Shown here in pieces: positions 10,986 to 23,491 of a stretch of DNA of 64,000 nt. Position 1 is the stretch's first letter. Each line of letters begins with the position of its first letter. A program made the translations under genes and the position numbers. The notes beneath the pieces were generated by a model. The model worked only from the letters and a program-made list of their open reading frames with translations, ran no database searches and was not told the DNA's origin. Source of the stretch: Sclerodactyla briareus (lineage: Eukaryota; Echinodermata; Holothuroidea; Dendrochirotida; Sclerodactylidae); contig JAODTK010005867.1 of NCBI GenBank assembly GCA_026419785.1, positions 559,554 to 623,553 of the forward strand. The letters are read 5' to 3'.

Positions 10986-13900
10986 AAAGAAGACTGTGGT
11001 GCTTTACAATACAAAACAGGCGAAACAAGAATGACTCCCCTACTGATGTGTCGATTATGCATGTAATTGAATGTGATTTTTCAGAACAGCCCAATAAGAT
11101 AAGCTTTACTAGGGTCGACTGCTAATTGATGCGCATGAGGAAGTGAGTATTGGTGTTGGTTATTACCCCAAACTATGTAATCTGCATAGGTTAACATATC
11201 TACTCATGGAGTTTTGCCCTGTACTTGTGTTTTTTAGTTTTGTAATGCATTGAAGCCTCAGCAAGTTGCCAGATTCACTGGCAGCTGTCATTACCTTACA
11301 CCATATGCCTTGGAAGTCAATTTCCCTAGCTCCTGATCTGGCAGAAAACCAAGAGATGCCACTGGCACACCACTTGACCACCCCTCAATAGACTTCCAAC
11401 TTCCACCCACCAGATGTAAAAGCATCTATCCAAGTTCTGGCATCAAGAGTCGTCTTCAGAATCCTGAGGCCTGAACTTGGAGGTACAGTTTAATTCGTTT
11501 ATGCATATAGTGATATCATTTTTATTCTCTGAACGAATATGGACAAATACACTTTTATTTCATACCCCACATATTTCATTTGGATGCTTAACCGGGAGAC
11601 GGTTATGTCAATTTGGGCAGAGATACTACCATCTCTATTGCAAATAAAGAGAGGTAAAGCGTTTTTAAATATAACCGTTTCCTGTAACAATCTATATAAA
11701 CGATGTGTCTTACCATCGTCAAACACCTCTGCCGCATACTGAGCCTACCAGCATTAGACATCTTTACCAGTCCATACCCTTCCATCTATTGGTATCTGAG
11801 GAAATTACAACAGGCAACTCACCATTTAACAAGTCACTTGGCGTTGTTATTGAGCACTATTAGGAGTCGTACACATGTACAGAATGCAAATAATCATTTG
11901 TAAAACTGGACGCTTTCTGTCATTCGCCCTATTACCGGATAAACAGATTGTGAACCCTACATTTTGATAGCCTGTTTGTCATGTACAATTTCAATTCTGC
12001 AGTTCACATTGAGGAAAATTCAAGTTTGTTTGAGAAATATAGCTGATCTGAATTCCCATCCATATTCATGATATTCATGACAGTGGGTAGGCTAAATGGA
12101 ATGTAGTCAATGTCAAGTGAGTGAGAGTGATAGTGAATAATTCAAATGTGAAATTTTTATTTAATTTTAGCCATTGGAAGAGTTATCTTTCAAAGCCGGG
12201 ATGCAAATCATTTTTCAGCTAAACACACTGATCTTAGTAGAATTCTGAGGAAATGTAGTCAGTTCAGTTCTAGTAAATTGATGCATTCGTTGTGAACATG
12301 TTTGGAAATCTTATGTATCCATTATTTCCTATCGTGGACATTTCTTTTCTTCTGTGTGTCATTTTACAAGTTCTTAAAGTCTTAAGCTTCAAGCAATGAA
12401 GCTACGTTTCTTGGTTTACCTTTCATTGGTTTTGAAGAGATGAAGTATCATGATTGGAATATAAATCATTGATGGGTTCATTTTCAGGAATCCTCAGTCT
12501 GATTCAAGACTCAATGCATTTTCTTCTCCTATACTAAATATAAGACATATTGCAATGATAGCCCCTTGTAGCTATTAATGATTATTGCTTATTTTGAAGA
12601 AAGAAAAAAATTGGTGACTTCAATTAGTCTTGGTATTGAAATTAGGGCATATTTGTTTGTCTTAATTGCACTGATGGGTAGTGTTTAATAATCCACCCTG
12701 ACAATATTAAAAATGTTCAGCATTTAATATCTTCTTATCCACAGTCAATGTCAGTCCTCCAAGACCCATCATGCAAATAATTTGAGTTATCAAATTAATT
12801 GGACAAGTGATAGGAGAATCGTACACTTCATCCAACAACTAGTAAACAATTTGTTTTGTTCCCGCGAATCCAGTCTGCATTTTATTGCACCGTAGACTGA
12901 CTATGCTGTCACTTCAGGTGAACAGTAATTGTGCAAAGCGTCAGCCTGCCTGCGGCCATAATTGCGGTGTCGCCTTTCCGCAGTGTCAAGCTCATCCACT
13001 CTGTTTGCAGCAGTTTATTGATCGACTCTGGCCTAATGGAAGACAACCTCGGCCTAATGATTTTGTGAGGTGGATGGCACCATTGAAACATAATGCCCTC
13101 ATATCTGTCCAGACCTCATCTGCAAATTTGATGACTTCAGTTATGCCACAAGTATGTATTTGTAGAATGATATTAGCAGAGAGTTGACAGGCAGGTTAGT
13201 TTCACATGCATTTTTGTGTGGAGATCGCAGGATGGCTGATTACAATTGATTCACAGGAGACTTTCATGGTTTGCTGAAATTATTATGTGCATTATTGATG
13301 GTATTCTGGTACTTTCATGACAGGTATTTCAACTGAGGATTTCCTTGTGGCAATTGTGATTATTTCTTTAAAATTCATGTTTCTGCCCGAGTAGTGGTCG
13401 GGCCCAACTATAAGCGAAACAGCCAGGCAACTGCCGAAGGAAGAGCAAATTAAATATCGAACAAAAATGTATCTGCATGAATCAAACATTAATGTGCTTT
13501 GAAGCTGCCATCAAGAGGTGGAGGTTTTTACTACCATTTGTGAAGTGCGTTCCATTCTCTAATAATACATAAAAGAAAGATTCTCTCTGAACAACAAAAC
13601 AACTGCATGGAATGTGGTAGTTTCATGCTTTAGAATAATGAAGACCTCTATGGGACTTGGAACAAGGGACTGTTACAAGGAATGTCTACAAGGGCATTAA
13701 CAACTCCATGAAAGTCACTGCCTATTGATCTTGCTTGTGGATTTATTGTGTCCACAGTTTCACTGTTTTGCCCTTATAAATTCTGCTGAATTGACCAAGG
13801 TCAATTAATTATGTACCACTTTAAATGAGGCTACTTTAAAGAAGATCATTCATAGACATGTACCCCCCAACAGCTCTAATTAAAGGGGATGCCAGATGAT

Positions 13901-16900
13901 TGTCATAGGTATTGTCATACCGTCTGTTATTGTCCCTCTGAGCCATACAATTACTCTGGTTGAGTGGCCCCAGAGAATAATTGATGGAATCCCAGGAGTC
14001 TCATGGTCTGCCTCTTTATTTCACTATGTTGGTCCTAACGTGTAATGCAAGAATGCTGTTTATAATTAGGTTTTGGCTTACTCACTCAGTGTATCTGATC
14101 AATTAATGCAGGTCACCCAGGCTAGTCTTCAGATTGGCGTCTGAGTAGTGGCAGTGCAGGATATAGAATCACTCACTGATCATAGGCTTGCATCATTCAG
14201 GGAGCTCCATGCATGCTATGCAGGCCTATGTTATCTGTATGCCTACATCAGAGATTCTCCTCCTGTCATTGGTTTCTGAGGATTCTACATTTTAGAGTGT
14301 ATTGGTATTGGATGACAGTCATTTGGTGCTGATTCCTGATTATTTTTTTACTCATCGTACAGAGTCGCATACTTGGCTTCCTCTCGATTACTCTGAGATA
14401 AAAGAACCGCTTTGAGCCACTGCACCTCACCAATCAGCAAAGCCAGTGGCTGCATTCCCCGCTCGTCCCCACTGGGTCGAATAAAAATTGCTTTCATTCG
14501 AGTGTAAACTTCCACTGTCAGAGCAGGTGCCTGTTCATCGTCTTTGGTTTCTTGAATGTAATTTATGAAAACGTCGTTGCTCCAGCTTTAAGAGCTTTGC
14601 TAGTTTCATATTCCCAGTGTAGCTATTATTGTACGTTAATCATTTTTAATGGAGTATTAATTTACAGTAGTACGTTTCACTCCGGGATTGGCTCTCTTCG
14701 TTCTGTGTTACTACATTGGCCAGACTGCCTCTCAAATTAACACGTGCCCGTGGCGGCAATTCCATTCCAGCACACTGCATTGTTCTTTGCAGATCGCTGT
14801 TCCAAAGTTTCTGTTACAATAACGCTGTGGCTCGATCATACGCTTACATAAACCCACAGATCTTTAATCAACGGAAAGAGATTGATTTTAATCCGTGTCC
14901 TCCTGTGGAATAACAGCAGCACTTGTACTATTAGTAGCAGGGTCACCGCGCAGCCGTTGCCACTCTGCCTCGTGCCTCGTCAACTGTGGAAGGTGTCGAG
15001 GCAGGCATTCCATCAGGGACTCCTGGGCACATAGTGTCGACTTCGCAGAGGGATCTCGTAATTACGTTGACAAAGCGAGACTTGGCCCTTCAGCCGTGAC
15101 ATGCATGAGATGGCATCAGTGTGGATCTGACATTTATTGTAGGTTCTTTACTAGTTCACTTTACTGCAGTTAAAATTTCTGTCATTTTATGATAGCTATC
15201 AAGTAACCCGTAGTGACTTTACCAAAAGATTGAGATAAGACTTACCCCTGTAGTTAATTTTAATGAGCTCTGCCACTTTGTAGCTAGTCAGTCATGTTGG
15301 TTGTTTCAGCTGTAATTTTAAATGATCTATCCTTTGTATTTCCTTGGTGTCTGGGAAAAAGGAAAATTTGCCATAAAACAGTTTTATCTGTGACTGTCAG
15401 GTTAGAGTAGTTCAATAGTTTCTTTTTTTTTCTTGGGTGAAAGTTGATGAACCTTGTCTGGAATGAATCAATGTATTGTTCGGAAATAGCGCATCATGCG
15501 CACGGAATCTATATCTGTAGCTCAAAAGTTCTGCCTCGAAAAATACTTCCAAAGTGGGAATCTTTTAACTGTTAGTGGGTCGGTTCATAAGCAGTTTCGA
15601 TAGTGGATTCTTTGAGAACACAATAACTCATCAGGGAATACCCCTCTGTGGAGTCAGCTGATCTGTAGATGGTTTTACTATTGAGAGTTCTTCTATAAAA
15701 CCAGCGAGGAAGAAGGGCAAAATCGGGTGGACGTAGCCTCTCCAGGGGACTTTACATCCGCAAGCTGTCGGAGCCAATTTTCCGACTGTCGCATCCAACA
15801 TTCTCACAAAGGTAATCGTGATCTCTTACTGCCGCACGTGCAAATGAGGTAACATCTCCTTACTGAAGGCATTTGCTATATTTTCCTCGAGCCTAAAAGC
15901 TGTTGTTTGAGAAAACATAATTATGGATATTTCTCTGCAGGTGAGAAAAACATCTATGAAGCATTTGTTTGGGGCCATGGTGACTGCTGAAGAATCTGCA
16001 AATTGATAGGATTGTAGCTTCTTAGTTTTCACTTTCCATAAATTTTTAGCAGGAACATAAGTGCTAGATGTTTTTTTTCAACCGGTTTTCAGCCTTGGAC
16101 CCCCACTTTCAACCAGTGGTTGCGCCTCTCCACCAAATAGTTTCAAATGATTGGTTCTAATCTAATCTCTGCATGGTTCAACGTAATCATGGTAATGTAT
16201 TTTGTATTTAGGTTGAATTCCTTCAGCCTTATTTCATTTCAAGGGCTCCTTTCAGCCACGAAGCTCTCATACTGTAGTATCTATTGAGTATCTAAGCACA
16301 CAATTGAAAAAAATCTTCCAAACGATAGTATTAGGTCAAAATTGTAAATTTGTGGATTAGATCCCTGTAGGCAAACCTATACATTTGTTGTAACCGGACG
16401 GCATTTCTTTAACATTTGCACACTGATCACCATTTTCCAAGAATAGAAATTATTTGAGTGCTGCAATTTGACTGAAGTCCTTCTTGGTAGATAATGTATC
16501 GAAAGATGGCATTCATTTCTATACGATTGGCTTATTTTCTTGAATAGTTCAAAGGCTTTCAAAGTTTGACACTAACATGTAAACAATGTGTGTGAGTTGT
16601 AGGTACGTTACTGGCGGAAACTGATTCCTAATCTATAGCTAAATGCTATTCACAAATTTGTCACTGGGAGTAAGTTACCCTGCAAAATTTACTATTTATT
16701 GCGCAGATGTCATGCTAGCCTTATAGCTACCGGAATCTGACATGTTCCAGTCTCAACATTGAAATGTCGTCCAAAAGTCAGGTTGTAAAGTAAGACAATT
16801 GGGTCAGCAAAATTACTCTATCTCCATCAACTTTGTACGGTTTCGGCTGGCCTAAATAGAATGGCGGCGGTCCTGGTGACACCTTTGTGCTTAAAAAACA

Positions 16901-19168
16901 TGCCAAATTCCGGTAGCTAGTAGGCTGGCGTACTGCAGATGTCAGTGGTAAAAGGTAATCGCTATAAATTGCCATATCAGGGGGTTCTGGACAAGCTGAT
17001 CCACTTGTCATGTGTCATATACGTGCCACGTTGAGGTTTCCTAATACTTTGGTAACCTGGCATAGAATGGAATAGTCCTCCCAAAACTGCTAATGTACCT
17101 TCAATTGAGCGAGCGGTGTTGATTGGCTGACATCTTCGAATATGGTCAGTCTGGGATGGTGATATATTTACTGTTTACTATTTATTCTGAAGGTTCTCAT
17201 AGTTTGTTGGTGACCTAGTTTTCAGATTTGACAGATTTGTAATTATTTGCCAGGATCAGCCAGTTTCAAACAGAGTTATCGTTACTTTTGTACTGACTAA
17301 TTCAGCGAGCTCAGGAGTCGCACAGTAAAACCTATGGACAGGGACGGCATGTTGAGAAAGTGGGCACGAATAGTCAAAATTGCGCGTTGACTTGCGTTGT
17401 TAGAAATCCAACTGCTTAGTGTCCCACGACAATGAGTGTCACCACCTTCTCAAAAAGTGAGTGGGGGGGGCGGGACATAGTCACATTTGCACTTGCACTT
17501 GCAAAAGTCCCCCCCCCCATCCACACCCTCCCTTCAACACTGTTGACGCCCATGCACCATATGAAGTGGTCTTCACTCTGTGAGATGAGGTCAATTCTGC
17601 TCTTATCATTTTGGGCCCCAATTATCACTACCTGTGGGGGAGGGGGGCTCTTCAAACCAAAAATAGAATGACCTGAAATTTCATTCAAGAATGATGATTG
17701 CAGTTATGAGATTGGGCCAGTATATATGGGGGGGGGGGGGTTGAAATATATTAAGATTCATCATCTTAAATTTTGGTTACAAAGTTATTCTTACTTTTTC
17801 CTAGCAATTAATTATACCCATGCAGTAAGTGGTTTCTAATCTCTCTCCTTTATGGCAGAAGAGCACTTAATATCATTCCTATTGTGGAACTCTCTACCCA
17901 CTGCATTCATGTAAGCTGCATTATATGACTATTTTCCGCTATGTTCCAGAGATTTCCAGAATTTCACTCGATGTCCAAGAAATGCCCAGCACATGATGCA
18001 TATCATTCTACCTTGGCTGTCTGGAATTCTGGCAGTTCTCCTCCAAGAGCCTTCAACCAGTAGGAATCAGTTGTCACGTCACATCAAACTCTTTGCTAGG
18101 GACGAGGACTTCCCAGGAAATGTTCTTCACAATTGATTGGGCTATTTATGGAAGTTATCTTCTAGAATTTCCACACTTCTGCTCCAGAATTCTGGGAGAC
18201 ATAACTCGTGAGAGAGTTGAGTCCAGCCTGATACGTGGAATGTATGGGCTTGACTTCTTCAGCGGTAGGGTCTGTGGGGAGGGGAGCATATAATTGATAT
18301 CCCAGCTGCATATTTTGACACATACACAGGACTCGTAAAGTTCTGTTTTATCATGCGTTGCAGTCAGTGATTCATCTCCATAAACAGTCAGCCATTTTGA
18401 GGATACACTACAATATTTCTGACTCAGCAGTTACAACCACGCAGTTACCGGAATATTTCCTGGCCAACAGAGAGGACTCCACACTTTTACCCCAACAGTG
18501 CACAACTTTCTACTTTATTTCTGTTTTTATGCCATCAATTGGTTTTTCATTAACTCTGGTGTAATAGATGTTATTTTTATTAACAACTGGAATTTATATT
18601 TTGGATCTGGCAAACTTCAAATTGCCGTGAAGAGCCCTTGTAATATTTTTTCCTGTGGTTGCTGTCTCGTTGGAGGCTCTGTCGATAGCTGGAATCTGCC
18701 AAATAAAATATCTGTTGATGGAGTGCATGCTGGTTTTGCTCAAAAGAGTACCAATCACATCATCTGTTAGTCAATTGCAATTTGAATGTTATTTCGCACA
18801 TGGCAGTAAATTAGGAGAGTGGTGGATTTTTTATTGGATCATTATTGAATTGGATTATTTCCATTATTTGTAAGATTCTGTTCTCTTATTCTTTAATTCG
18901 TGGAGGTACATGAGTATGCACTTTATCAATATTTGTTCAAGAGTTGTTTGTTATGTTTTTCCACATTGCCAGATTTTAGGTTCTCTTCAGAAAAATTCTG
19001 TCCATTGGTGTCCCTTATGTTCTGGCAGCACAGATTTGGTCAAAACATTGGGGTGGGTGGAACCGGAGGTGCTATTCTGCAAGTTTATGTATGGCCTAAA
19101 AAGTTGTCGTCATATCTAAAAAGGTGAAACAATATCGATAACAAAAATTCTTCTTTTTGTCTTCACAG
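10986..19168. other. No gene recognised; upstream region or long first intron of PDE4
   Basis: I found no exon with family resemblance. The next exon needs a donor exon ending in phase 2 (two bases of a split codon), as PDE4 long isoforms do, but no candidate N-terminal exon could be identified. C and G runs occur near 17,464-17,518 and 17,730-17,739. Open frames at 11,163-11,381, 12,885-13,187 and 14,895-15,173 have no support. The span may be a first intron or intergenic. Confidence 0.45.
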
Positions 19169-19354
19169 TTTTGATATGGAAAATGGCCCCTCGCCGAGCA
19201 GAAGCCCCGGCCTGGAGGCCTCGAGCCCCTCCTCTGGTCTTGTCCTCTCAGCTAACTTCCCCCAGAGACGGGAGTCCTTCCTCTATCGGTCTGACAGCGA
19301 CTTTGACCTCTCCCCGAAATCTATGTCCAGGAACTCTTCCATCACAAGTGAATC
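19169..19354 (+). CDS. PDE4: PDE4 exon: start of upstream conserved region 1 (UCR1)
   Basis: Internal exon of 186 bases encoding about 62 residues of a cAMP-specific 3',5'-cyclic phosphodiesterase of the PDE4/dunce family. It reads FDMENG, a Ser/Pro-rich variable stretch, [20 protein letters not shown], then [16 protein letters not shown]. The [12 protein letters not shown] core is the UCR1 hallmark; in vertebrate long PDE4 isoforms its RRES serine is the protein kinase A site that activates the enzyme. Acceptor TTTTTGTCTTCACAG precedes the exon and donor GTAAGT follows. It enters with two bases of a codon missing and leaves with two bases (TC), as in vertebrate PDE4 genes. No frameshift is visible. 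The codons use G/C-rich third positions, unlike the AT-rich intron. Confidence 0.93.
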
Positions 19355-19434
19355 GTAAGTAGGATTGTGCTATATACCAGTTACCAAGCTTTTATGCAGG
19401 GGCGGAGGTAGTCTTGCATTAAAGGTGGTCATGG

Positions 19435-20110
19435 ATGATTATCTAGAAGTACGCAGGTACCGATAACGTGAACTTTAGTGACCTCTGTAAGCTAGAGTCC
19501 AGAGGTTATAAGGGAACGCACTAATCAACACACTGCTATATTCACTTGAATACCCAAAGGTTATGATTTCTCTGCCAATACGACCGTTAAAAATATTGCG
19601 CAATCGAGCAGTTCTTCTTTTCGGAATTGAGGCCAATCCGGATGCCTACTAGAAAATCAATTCACAGATAGGTTCTAAAGCTAATTAGTAAACTTGAGCC
19701 AAATATTAACTAAATTGAAATCATTCTTGTACCTTTATCTCCAATTTAAGCCATCAAATTTTTCGAATGTAAATGTGGTGCGGTCTCACTCGAGCCTGCA
19801 GCTGCACTGCTAATTCTGTACAGTTTAGTTCACCATTCTTGAAAGAAACTTTTCGGTATTTTATCGGGTTGTTGGGTGCCCTGAAGATATATAGAACAAT
19901 TATAAGAAAACTTCAAGAGATCTCTCCAATGCTATCAGATCAATCATCAAAATAATCAAGTGGATTTGGGGTCATATTGGAATATCTCCCATTAAGTTGC
20001 TCAAGTACACTAAATAATCGCTTAAACGGCCAGCTGATTGAAAACCGGGATACCAAATTTGTGGCAAATATTGAGCCATTTACAGGCTTTAGAAATTCCC
20101 TTCTGAGCTG
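19435..20110 (+). repeat. Dispersed repeat family R1, long copy in PDE4 intron
   Basis: Matches the reverse complement of 53,470-54,145 over about 650 bp, and its first 250 bp match 2,820-3,090. Landmarks include AGAGTCCAGAGGTTATAA, AAAATATTGCGCAATCGA, GAGGCCAATCCG, GCCTACTAGAAAATCA, ATATTAACTAAATTGAAAT, GCACTGCTAATTCTGT, CCTGAAGATATATAGAACAA, TCATATTGGAATATCT and CGGGATACCAAATTTGTGGC. Open frames at 19,773-19,955 and 19,977-20,222 lie within this repeat and are not considered genes. Confidence 0.85.
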
Positions 20111-20932
20111 GATTGTTTTTTCTGTCTACACAAAAAAATATGAAGCCCGACTGACTGGTAATAATCGTCTTGTCCAAATTACCAAAATGTGGGCGTGGTC
20201 ATGTGAGACAAATCATGTTTGAATTGTCTAAACGCTAAACGGCAATCCTCAATATCATGTGTGGTAACAGCTGTTCGGTCCAACCATTCACAGACATATT
20301 TGAATATCTGGAGCAGGGGTGTGTTTCCTATCAGTGTTGGGATTGGAGTCAGATCGCATTTAGACACGACAAGGGTACAAACCAAACACATCGCATGGAT
20401 GGCGTACTGCAGACATTCCGCGAGTTGTGTACATAAAGCAGCAGGTTATCGGGAATATCAAGTATCACCGTCTTAACACAAGACTAGGGCCGAGGCAAAG
20501 ATCAAGCCCTGTATCAAATTGTACTATTAACGAGGTCAGTAACTAGGTCATCAACTAGGTCATTGGTAGTTGGTGCCAAGGCGATGACTTCATTTTACAA
20601 TTGTAGTAAATAGGTGGGATAAGACTGGTCTGATTCTGCCCCTCTGATGAAACTATAACTGACTGGAATGAACTATACAAATGTGTCATATGCAGTGAAC
20701 ATGTCTCCAGTGATCCAAGTCCACACTGGGAATTACCAGGTTCCGAATCAGTTTCCAGCCCCCCATGCCCTCGGTGTGCAGGATTAGGTGGTTACCTGCA
20801 TGTTAGAATGACCACTCACGGTGGATTGTGGTGTCGAAATGACATTTTTTTCTGACAAGGAATTATTACCAACTGCTGACCTCCACAGGCTCCCGCCTCT
20901 TCCAGGAAAGTAGGCAAATCCTTACAAACGAG

Positions 20933-21118
20933 TGTTGGCCACAGTTGGTAGAGCGTCGGCCCCTCCACCTGGGAGACCGGGGTTCGATTCCCAGGCCGTC
21001 ATACCAATGACTTAAAAATGGTACCTGTTGCCTTCTCGCTGGATGCTCAGCACAAGGGATTGGAGCAGGGACAAACGAGGGGTAGGCAATTGCAAGTTGT
21101 CGTCTGCATATGAATTAC
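20933..21118 (+). mobile_element. tRNA-derived SINE (5' part)
   Basis: The head contains TTGGTAGAGCGTCGG, an A-box-like element, and GGGGTTCGATTCCCAGG, a B-box-like RNA polymerase III promoter element, about 35 bases apart as in a tRNA. It continues into a non-tRNA body: ACCAATGACTTAAAAATGGT, GCTCAGCACAAGGGATTGGA and GCAGGGACAAACGAGGGGTA. The same body occurs at 54,970-55,350 and in part at 59,280-59,520 and 22,712-22,870. The acceptor-stem ends do not pair, so it is a SINE rather than a functional tRNA gene. Confidence 0.85.
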
Positions 21119-21294
21119 CCCCACCAGTGGTGATGCCAGGATTTCCCCGCTGGGGGTCCTAGTTCCACGACAGGGTTAGAGTTCCCTGACGAGCCCACCC
21201 TCCCCCTAGGTAAAAATATGCATTTTTTATGTTTCAGGTTTTTTGTCCTCGCTGAATGAAATCCGGAGACTACTCCAGTGGTCACTGTGGGGCG

Positions 21295-22060
21295 TGTGCC
21301 TGTGTGGTGGTCGTGCGTGTGTGTGTCTCGCACTTTCTCGTTAGCAGGATATCTTTCGAACGGTACTGCAGTTGTGACAAAAGTTTAGGGGAGCATCGGG
21401 AGGGTGAATCACGATCTGATTAGATTTGGGGCACAAAAGTCCTAATTAAGTAAGGTAATTAGGCTATTTTTATGTAATTATGTTTAGGCTTGTTCACAAA
21501 GATTAGGGATGAACCGTAAGTGCTATGGTGACTTGGTTTGGTGTATAGATGCTGGATATAATGTAGAATTAGCTGGATTAGGTTTTTTCAGTTCAGCGTA
21601 ACAATGGTAATTAAGTCATCTAATTTGTATAATTTATGCAATTTCAAAGTTTGTAAGATTCTCATGAAACCTGGTGAATAGAGTCTACCTTCAGTCCCAA
21701 GAATTTTCAAAAAGATCTGGGTCCTGGCGGTTCATTCAATTCACCTTTTCAGATCTATGCGAAATCTTTTAGGTTGTTTGGATTTTCATGAAACCTGGTG
21801 GGTATGGGTTTCCTTGAGTTCGCCAAAAATTTATCTTGGATTCAGGTCACTGTAGGTCAGTCAACATGTCTAATTTGCTAATTTATGCATAATTTTAAAG
21901 TTTGCTGGATTTCGTGAAAACTTGGTAATTGCTTAAATTTGCATAATTTAGGCAATCTTAGTCACATTTCCACAAACCTACTCCTTTAGCAGACATTGTC
22001 AATAATCAGTCCATTCAAATTTGAAATTGGTCACTGATTAGTAGGCTGTTCTGTTAAATG
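21295..22060 (+). repeat. Dispersed repeat family R2, copy 2
   Basis: Aligns with 6,820-7,430 in the same orientation (GATCTGATTAGATTTGGGGC, GTAAGGTAATTAGGCTATTT, repeated TTTGCATAATTTA.GCAAT, CATGAAACCTGGTG, a GTCTACCTTCAGTCCC block). At 21,844-21,859 it contains AGGTCA-CTGT-AGGTCA, the same DR4 arrangement at the equivalent place in the other copies. Non-coding. Confidence 0.8.
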
Positions 22061-22529
22061 CTAATACCGAAATCTTTAAGCAACACATTAATACCTTGTA
22101 ATTGTTTGGCAATTGTGACTAATGAAGTAAACACTGATCGCCCAATGAGGCGAGACACTGTGGGCATCACTTGTTTAAAACGTTCTTCTCAAAGAAAACT
22201 GAAACAAAAAAAAAAATAGAAAAAATATACATTGTGGAGGGCATTGTTTACTCTCAGTGGCATCCCACACAATCAGCGCTCTTAGTAGAATACAACAAAG
22301 GCAAAACAGTGAGTGGTAGATCTCTCAGTGAGTTAAAATCTCTTGTCAGGGCATTTTGAAGATATCATATAGGCTTGCGTAGCCTATCTTAATATGCCAT
22401 GATTGTATAGTCCTAGATGGAGAGAGGAGGATGGATACGCTGATGTTGAACTCGAGCAAAACCTGGCAATATTATGAAAGATATGAGGCGGCATGGCCCC
22501 CTGCCCCTCCCCCCCCCCGGTTGGCACCA

Positions 22530-22870
22530 CCCTTGCCCCCCACCCCCACATTAAGGAACTCTCAGATATTGCCCTCATTCCAAATCCTGGTACGGGATTT
22601 GCAGCTGGTGGACAATATAGAACAGTATTCAGTCTGCATCCTCTGGCCTTGAATAGTTCGATCCTTTGCCTCGGCAAGTAATACCACGAAAAAAAACCCA
22701 ACCCAAAAGCAAGGATTGGAGCAGGGACAAACAAGGTGTGGGTGATTTGCAAATTGCCCTCTGCGTGTGATTATACACCCTACTCCCACTTAACTTACCG
22801 GGTTAGGGTTTCTCAGGCTGTCAGTGTCGATCCTCTGCAAGTATACCATGAAAAAAGTATGAAAAAAAAT
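22530..22870 (+). mobile_element. Two adjoining SINE 3' fragments
   Basis: 22,530-22,700 resembles the SINE 3' part at 55,175-55,350 (CCCCACCCCCACATTA, a CAGCTGGTGGACAATA-like block, GTCTGCATCCTCTGGCCTTGAA, CGGCAAGTAATACCACGAAA). 22,712-22,870 restarts in the SINE middle (AAGGATTGGAGCAGGGACAA, CTCTGCGTGTGATTA) and ends in a second CAAGTATACCATGAAAAAA tail. This looks like a SINE inserted into, or recombined with, a related copy. The minus-strand open frame at 22,384-22,752 is produced by these repeats. Confidence 0.7.
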
Positions 22871-23374
22871 ATCCACCCTGTAGATCGGTGAAATGTGATC
22901 TAAAACACATACGATATATTGCTGCATTGCAGTAGATTCTTTTCCAAACCTCCCCAAAATGTGGTTGATGCTCCTGCCTTTATTGGTTCCTTATCCTGTG
23001 ATGTACAGTGCTGAACTGTTTATGTTCCAACTATCTGATACTGCCTACAGATACTATCCTTAGGGTGAGGGTCTGTCAGGTGTGGGGGTTATGAGCACCC
23101 CTCCTAAGTTTGGGGGTGAATCTCCATGTTTGCTAGATTGTGTAAGTTTAGGATTCAATGTTTCAATCAATATGCATGGGTCAGTATTCTTGGCTCGCTT
23201 ATATCCACAGACAACTACCAGTTTGTGAAAATACTTATATGTGCCTGCCACCAGACCCTCATCTCTCAGCATTTGGACAACAGTGACTTTTTCAATGCAA
23301 ATGCTATGTTGAATCTCATTCAGGCTAAGTGAGTCATCGTGATGATAATGAATGTTTTATTTTTCTCTCTCCAG

Positions 23375-23491
23375 ACACACGTCGAAGACATCATCGTCAC
23401 CTGGTCACCCCCTTGGCCCAATCCTTGCCAGCTTGCGAAATGTCCGCAAGAATTACACACACCTCACTGGGCTCCCGCAGAACATGCACAG
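23375..23491 (+). CDS. PDE4: PDE4 exon: UCR1 continuation, probable sequence frameshift
   Basis: A 117-base exon between acceptor TTTTTCTCTCTCCAG and donor GTTGGT. The frame inherited from the preceding exon stays open and ends ILASLRNVRKNYTHLTGLPQ then NMH, matching the family segment VLASLRTVRNNFAALTNLQ. Its first half does not resemble PDE4 in that frame. In another frame the same bases read HVEDIIVT, which matches the family's HGDDLIVT before PFAQ. The simplest explanation is two compensating small indels: an extra AC in ACACAC at the start, and a GTCACCTGGTCACC duplication-like insertion near 23,393-23,406. The exon leaves in phase 2 (AG), compatible with the next exon. In human genes this region is split over two exons; here it appears as one. 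Confidence 0.85.

Noticed and set aside
14895-15173. Possible N-terminal PDE4 exon with RGRHSIRDSW
   Set aside because: Superficial resemblance to an RRHSW-type N-terminus, but no donor with the required phase follows and the rest does not match.
20933-20995. A functional tRNA gene
   Set aside because: A- and B-box-like elements are present but acceptor ends do not pair, and the sequence continues into a SINE body shared with other copies.
22384-22752. 122-codon minus-strand open frame
   Set aside because: It is the antisense of SINE fragments.
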